Shown here piece after piece: positions 7,671 through 11,339 of a DNA stretch of 11,339 nt. Position 1 is the stretch's first letter; each line of letters starts with the position of its first letter. The notes below the pieces were generated by a model. The model was not told where the DNA came from. It saw nothing but the letters and a program-made list of their open reading frames with translations, and did not search any database. The position numbers were made by a program, and so were the translations under genes. Source of the DNA: Candidatus Poseidoniaceae archaeon (GTDB lineage: Archaea; Thermoplasmatota; Poseidoniia; Poseidoniales; Poseidoniaceae); contig DUJC01000001.1 in assembly GCA_013330015.1 (NCBI GenBank), forward strand, positions 1-11,339, written 5' to 3'.

Positions 7671-7966
7671 GCACGGAAACGGTCAAGTCCTTTCTGTGCC
7701 GACGAATTGCCAAGGCGAAACCTATGACCTCCAGTTTTGGACAGGAAATGCTCGGACGTGTCGTCCAAGACAAGAAAGGAAAGGAGCTCGGAAAACTCGC
7801 TGATTTGGTCATCGATGTTGCCAATGGAGAGATTTCTGAACTTTTGATCCGTTGTGCAGAACACATTGATGCAAGCCGCCTCCCATTTCCCTTGAAAGAC
7901 GGGTCCGTCGCCATTCCAAGCACAGAAGTGTCCTCGTTTGGTCACGTCATTATGCTCAAAATCTGA
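7667..7966 (+). CDS. Small PRC-barrel domain protein
   Basis: A protein of 99 residues with no membrane segment or signal peptide. From about residue 24, LGRVVQDKKGKELGKLADLVID, followed by a strand-rich segment ending PSTEVSSFGHVIMLKI, is a single PRC-barrel fold of the kind common in archaea. Two starts are possible: GTG at 7667, overlapping the cdc48 stop as GTGA, and ATG at 7724, which gives 80 residues, starts right at the domain and has a weak GGCGA five bases upstream. Coupling favours the first, domain fit the second. PRC-barrel proteins bind partner proteins or small ligands. In haloarchaea some (the CdpB proteins) act in FtsZ-based cell division; others associate with RNA processing. 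The tight link to cdc48 suggests co-expression, perhaps as adaptor or client, but no specific role is visible. Confidence 0.8.
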   Translation: MSTETVKSFLCRRIAKAKPMTSSFGQEMLGRVVQDKKGKELGKLADLVIDVANGEISELLIRCAEHIDASRLPFPLKDGSVAIPSTEVSSFGHVIMLKI

Positions 7967-8039
7967 TGAGCATTTTCGCAACAAAGTTGGACAACCTTCT
8001 AAACCGATGTGAAACCGTGTCTGTATGAACGGTGTACTA

Positions 8040-8051
8040 GGGAGGTGGTGA
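8040..8051 (+). promoter_or_regulatory. Strong double ribosome-binding site before the DUF4350 gene
   Basis: GGAGGTG at 8041-8047 overlaps GGTGA at 8047-8051, both in reach of the ATG at 8053. It is the best-matched site on the plus strand and fixes the start. The 86-base gap upstream (7967-8052) contains no T-rich terminator and no convincing TATA box; a five-pair ACCGT/ACGGT inverted repeat at 8014-8018 and 8029-8033 is weak. Read-through from the cdc48 unit is possible. Confidence 0.6.
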
Positions 8052-8052
8052 A

Positions 8053-9669
8053 ATGGCGGCCGAGCGGAGCAGAAATCTCAAGCGAATTGGTCTCCAATTT
8101 GCATTCTGGGCCGTTCTGGGTATCCTCCTCCTCACCATTCTTCAGAACTTCATCAACATCAGCCAAACCGACCAACTCTCAGCCTATGATGACGGTTGGG
8201 ATGACATGTCTGCGTTCCGTGAGGACATCAAAGCCATGGGTGTTGAAACGAAATCCTTGGTGAGCAGCCCTCTCCTTCTTGCCGACATTGAAGATCCTCG
8301 AAACACAACGTTCGTCATCGCTGGTGTTGAACGGGACACGCTCTCTTTCCCGCAATTTGATGAGGATGGCTTCATCACCATCGCGACCGAAGACGGTTAT
8401 TCACCTTCTGAAGTCGATGCGATTGTCGAATTCGTCGATAATGGCGGAACAGTCATCGTTCTGGAAGACTTTGGCTATGCTGGAAGCATTGGTGAAGCCT
8501 ACGGTGTACGCTACTCTGGCTACCAATTGTACGATACAAACTACGTTTCTGAATTGGATTACAACTACATCTGGATGTGCGTCCAAGCAAGCCCATGTGG
8601 AATGAACGGAACAGAACTTGACCCTGGGACCATCGAAGAACACGAGCGTTGGTCTTCCGACGTTGGCGAGCATCCATGCGCAGAACTTGACGGTCAATCG
8701 ATGATGCGCAGCGAAGCAGGCGTCTGTTCGCACCATTGGGTGAAGAGTGCAGGCGATCTTGGACGAATTGAATACAATGCAACTTACACAATGCTCCTCA
8801 ACAACGTTACCGGACTCGAAATCGTACCAGGCGTACGTGGCGCTCTCAAGGACGTCAATGTCCGTGCCATCACCAGCAACCAAGCCACTGTGGACGTAAA
8901 CGGGGATGGTGAGCTATGGGTCAGCAACGAGCAAACCAGTGAAACACCAGATTTGTGGGGACAATTCAACCTCTCCATCGAAGCATGTGCCTCGTCAAGT
9001 TGTGACCCTGAAGAAGGCGGACGTGTGTTCTTCGTGGCTGATGGAAGTGCCTTGATTAATGCAATTTACGACTACGAAGGATTCAATGCTGGTGAATATG
9101 GAAAGACGGACAAGTTCATCCCTGCCAACGACAATCGAAAGTGGGCACTCGATGTTATCGCCGAATCCCTCATGAGCACATTGGAAGGAGAAGAAGGCCA
9201 ACCTGCAGAGAATGCTATGGTGATATTTGATGAGAGCCGCCACCCACAAAACGCAATCCTTGCAGATTCGTACAACACGGTTTATTTCCTTCTTGTCTAC
9301 TTTACGGGAGAAGGTTTGGCCATGCTTGCACTCTTCGTTGTTCTTTTCATTACGTTTGAAGCCGTACTTCTCAAGAAGCGAGACCCTGAACCGTGGCGCC
9401 ACGTGTTCAGCATCATTTACTACGGATTTGGTGATGCCAATCGTTACACCTACTATGCCAAAACGGAGAAGATACGGCAGGTGTTCTTGTCGAAAGTTCG
9501 CAATCAAAATGGCTTGACGGTTGACGAATTTCACGCCATGTCTGCGAAGGAATTGGTCGGTCTCATACAGGATCCGGTGTTGGCAAAGTTCGCAATTGAG
9601 CCTGGCAAATATTCTCTTGAACAATCGGTCGCTTTGGTCAAACGAATCAAGGCTTGGGGGCGAAGGTGA
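8053..9669 (+). CDS. DUF4350-like membrane protein of a MoxR/DUF58-type cluster
   Basis: A membrane protein of 538 residues of unknown function. One helix at about 15-33 follows a basic N-terminus and a second lies at about 411-438, leaving a domain of some 375 residues between them that should face outward. After the second helix, KKRDPEPWRH and a charged tail of about 100 residues should be cytoplasmic. AIVEFVDNGGTVIVLEDFG (about 123-141) and VIFDESRHPQN just before the second helix are the features that suggest DUF4350, in which such proteins sit beside MoxR ATPases and DUF58 proteins. The outer domain has exactly six cysteines (176, 182, 209, 225, 312, 317) and none lie elsewhere, which points to disulfides. 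It is acidic and carries several N-x-S/T sequons. The last codon and stop, AGG TGA, provide the ribosome-binding site of the next gene. A GldG-like outer domain is the alternative label. Confidence 0.75.
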   Translation: MAAERSRNLKRIGLQFAFWAVLGILLLTILQNFINISQTDQLSAYDDGWDDMSAFREDIKAMGVETKSLVSSPLLLADIEDPRNTTFVIAGVERDTLSFPQFDEDGFITIATEDGYSPSEVDAIVEFVDNGGTVIVLEDFGYAGSIGEAYGVRYSGYQLYDTNYVSELDYNYIWMCVQASPCGMNGTELDPGTIEEHERWSSDVGEHPCAELDGQSMMRSEAGVCSHHWVKSAGDLGRIEYNATYTMLLNNVTGLEIVPGVRGALKDVNVRAITSNQATVDVNGDGELWVSNEQTSETPDLWGQFNLSIEACASSSCDPEEGGRVFFVADGSALINAIYDYEGFNAGEYGKTDKFIPANDNRKWALDVIAESLMSTLEGEEGQPAENAMVIFDESRHPQNAILADSYNTVYFLLVYFTGEGLAMLALFVVLFITFEAVLLKKRDPEPWRHVFSIIYYGFGDANRYTYYAKTEKIRQVFLSKVRNQNGLTVDEFHAMSAKELVGLIQDPVLAKFAIEPGKYSLEQSVALVKRIKAWGRR

Positions 9670-9674
9670 GCATC

Positions 9675-10928
9675 ATGTGGACACGTAAAGCATCCTTTAC
9701 CTTCACAGGTGGCATTGCACTTATTCTCATTGGAATGATGATTACCAACAACCAAATGATGATTCTTGGTTTGACCCTCATCACCTTCATCGTTGTCAAC
9801 TCATGGGTTTCAGGCCATGGTGATATCGAAGTGCAACGTACACTCTCAGCAGATAACCTGTACAAAGGGGACGACCTGTACGTCGAACTCCTCGTAACCA
9901 ATCGTTCAAACCGAAGAACTCAACTCCTCGATGTCTATGATAACATCCCTCACGAGATGAAGCTTCGAAGTGGTTTGAACCAAATGCGCCTCAACCTACG
10001 GCCAGGGGAAAGCGCTCGAATTCGCTACGTTCTTCGCTGTCCGCTTCGTGGGCATTACTCGATTGGTCCGGTTTCACTACGCGTGCGAAACACGTTCAAC
10101 CTCGGTGTGGAAGACATGTACGTTGACCACCATTCGGATATCGTGATTTTTCCACAGATCAAAGAGGTCGAGGAAGCCTTCCTTCGCTCCCGTACACCGA
10201 AAATGTACACAGGTGCTACCACACTTCGAACACCTGGTCAAGGGTCTGAATTCTACTCTCTTCGAGAATACGTGCCTGGTGATCCATTCAAGAACATCAA
10301 CTGGAAGGCATTTGCCCGCACAGGTGATTTGATGGTCAATGAGAAATGTCGTGATGCTGTTACCGACTTGTACATCCTTCTCGATTCGAGAGATGTGGCC
10401 AGAATTGGAACGGTTCTGAAGAATCCATTGGAGATGGGAACGGTCAGTGCTGCGAGTCTTGCAGCCTTTTTCCTGAAGCGTAGAGACAGTGTAGCACTCG
10501 GAATCTATGGGGATGGATTGGCCTATCTTCCACCAGATACCGGAGACAAGCAGTACTTCAAGATCCTTAGTTCCCTAGCCGGCGTCAAGCCTGAGGGAAG
10601 CATGCCACTCCAAGCTGTTACCAATTCACTCAGCGGTCGATTCAGCAGAGGTAGCCCTGTTTTCGTCATTTCATCATGCGAGGGCGATGGAACCGTCCCA
10701 GCAGCCGTTCGTGACCTCGTCGGACGTGGCCACGAAGTGACCGTGCTCTCACCATCGAGCATCGACTTCGAGCGACTCGTCTCTCGTATTCCTCGAATGT
10801 CCTACGAAGTTCTCAAACTTGAACGACAGAATCGACTGACAACCCTAGCAGGTTCTGGAGCACAAGTCATTGATTGGATGCCTGACATGGACTTGTCGCA
10901 GGCGATCATGCAGGTGAGGGGGTATTAG
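9675..10928 (+). CDS. DUF58 family membrane-anchored protein
   Basis: A protein of 417 residues with two N-terminal helices (about 8-22 and 25-45), a beta-rich segment of about 130 residues, then the DUF58 core. The signature is clear: FYSLREYVPGDPF at about 193-205, followed by NINWKAFARTGDLMVNE. The C-terminal part resembles a von Willebrand A fold, starting LYILLDSRD (D237), but the metal-binding DxSxS pattern is incomplete. DUF58 proteins are typically encoded with a MoxR-type AAA+ ATPase and are thought to be recruited by it; the biological role is largely unknown. The start at ATG 9675 is supported by GGTGA at 9665-9669, five bases upstream, whose TGA is the stop of the DUF4350 gene. 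GTG at 9666 and TTG at 9654 are in-frame alternatives. The next gene's ATG follows its TAG directly. Confidence 0.93.
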   Translation: MWTRKASFTFTGGIALILIGMMITNNQMMILGLTLITFIVVNSWVSGHGDIEVQRTLSADNLYKGDDLYVELLVTNRSNRRTQLLDVYDNIPHEMKLRSGLNQMRLNLRPGESARIRYVLRCPLRGHYSIGPVSLRVRNTFNLGVEDMYVDHHSDIVIFPQIKEVEEAFLRSRTPKMYTGATTLRTPGQGSEFYSLREYVPGDPFKNINWKAFARTGDLMVNEKCRDAVTDLYILLDSRDVARIGTVLKNPLEMGTVSAASLAAFFLKRRDSVALGIYGDGLAYLPPDTGDKQYFKILSSLAGVKPEGSMPLQAVTNSLSGRFSRGSPVFVISSCEGDGTVPAAVRDLVGRGHEVTVLSPSSIDFERLVSRIPRMSYEVLKLERQNRLTTLAGSGAQVIDWMPDMDLSQAIMQVRGY

Positions 10929-11339
10929 ATGGCAGGTGAAGTCGACCCACAAAGTGATGTCTCCCTCATGGGAGGACGTGCCCGAACGCTTCACCTGAAA
11001 ACGTTGAGGAAGCAGTGGCAAATCATTACACTGCAGATTGTTTCCACAATCGCTCTTGTGTGGATGTATCTCGAGGTCGTTTCAACATACGTTGTCAACA
11101 GCATCGACCATACGATGCTTTTTGCTTCGCTTGAACAACTCGTTGGCGAAGTCCCGATTGGTGACTGGCTCATTGGCTCGGGTCGAACTGGACTGGCACG
11201 ATTTTACGTTCCAATCGTTTTAGGGTTGGGTCTTGGTGGCTCCATGGCGCTCCTAGCGTTCCAATCGCCTCGTGTTCAGCAACGAATCAAACTTGGATTT
11301 ATCATCACGCTCATGGTTCTCCTCGTCGGACGACTCGTC
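10929..11339 (+). CDS. Membrane protein of the DUF58 cluster, cut by the window end
   Basis: An open frame of 137 codons from ATG 10929 to the window edge without a stop. The ATG follows the TAG of the DUF58 gene with no gap, and GGTGA at 10913-10917 is 11 bases upstream, so co-translation is likely. The N-terminus (MAGEVDPQSDVSL...) is soluble and polar, followed by a basic stretch (LHLKTLRKQWQ) and helices at about 33-55, 95-114 and from 123 to the edge. I do not recognise the family. In MoxR/DUF58 clusters a further membrane protein, often with a transglutaminase-like domain or several helices, is common, so a role in the same complex is a fair guess. The missing C-terminus is needed to say more. 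Confidence 0.8.
   Translation, partial: MAGEVDPQSDVSLMGGRARTLHLKTLRKQWQIITLQIVSTIALVWMYLEVVSTYVVNSIDHTMLFASLEQLVGEVPIGDWLIGSGRTGLARFYVPIVLGLGLGGSMALLAFQSPRVQQRIKLGFIITLMVLLVGRLV

Noticed and set aside
7967..8052. The ACCGT/ACGGT inverted repeat in the gap before the DUF4350 gene as a terminator
   Set aside because: Only five pairs with a ten-base loop and no T-tract; it could easily arise by chance.
8009..8263. A plus-strand frame overlapping the start of the DUF4350 gene
   Set aside because: It is out of frame with the membrane protein that has the strong ribosome-binding site, and most of its length is inside that gene.
8995..9624. A 209-codon minus-strand frame inside the DUF4350 gene
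   Set aside because: Antisense shadow of a gene supported by membrane topology, ribosome-binding site and operon coupling.
1..11339. tRNA, rRNA, CRISPR array, insertion sequence or attachment site
   Set aside because: No cloverleaf, repeat-spacer series, transposase-like frame or flanking inverted repeats were found by reading; the window is filled with ordinary chromosomal genes.

Overview
The window looks archaeal. It holds a two-ring Cdc48/VAT AAA+ ATPase, a small PRC-barrel protein in an operon with it, a DUF4350/DUF58 membrane gene pair, and ribosome-binding sites built on GGTGA, the 5-base core of the archaeal anti-Shine-Dalgarno complement. Together with a mesophile-like base composition near 50% GC and an unusual, actinobacterial-style succinate dehydrogenase, this fits a planktonic Thermoplasmatota such as Marine Group II (Poseidoniales). 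That placement is inference; no rRNA or tRNA gene is present to test it.

Layout. Bases 1-116 may carry the 3' end of a plus-strand gene; its frame cannot be decided. A UUCG-capped hairpin at 121-142 lies between it and the convergent minus-strand block. The minus-strand block, read right to left, is an aldehyde dehydrogenase (5362 to 3707), a T-rich terminator-like element, then sdhC (3591-2782), sdhA (2777-924) and sdhB (924-157). The three sdh genes are tightly coupled: a 4-base gap between C and A, and a TGATG overlap between A and B. A divergent 82-base region (5363-5444) separates this block from the plus-strand block: cdc48 (5445-7670), a PRC-barrel protein (7667-7966, GTGA overlap), a DUF4350 membrane protein (8053-9669), a DUF58 protein (9675-10928), and a membrane protein cut by the window end (10929 onward). 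No stretch longer than 300 bases lacks a gene.

Function. The left block is central metabolism: an NAD(P)-dependent aldehyde dehydrogenase of unknown substrate and a three-subunit succinate:quinone oxidoreductase whose single five-helix anchor and flavoprotein resemble actinobacterial Sdh1. The right block combines a protein-unfolding ATPase and a PRC-barrel protein with the membrane part of a MoxR-type cluster (DUF4350 plus DUF58). The MoxR ATPase itself is not in the window and may lie downstream. The most useful observations are the coupling architecture, in which two upstream TGA stop codons are themselves part of the next gene's GGTGA ribosome-binding site, the Sdh1-like complex in a probable archaeon, and the Cdc48/PRC-barrel/DUF58 neighbourhood.
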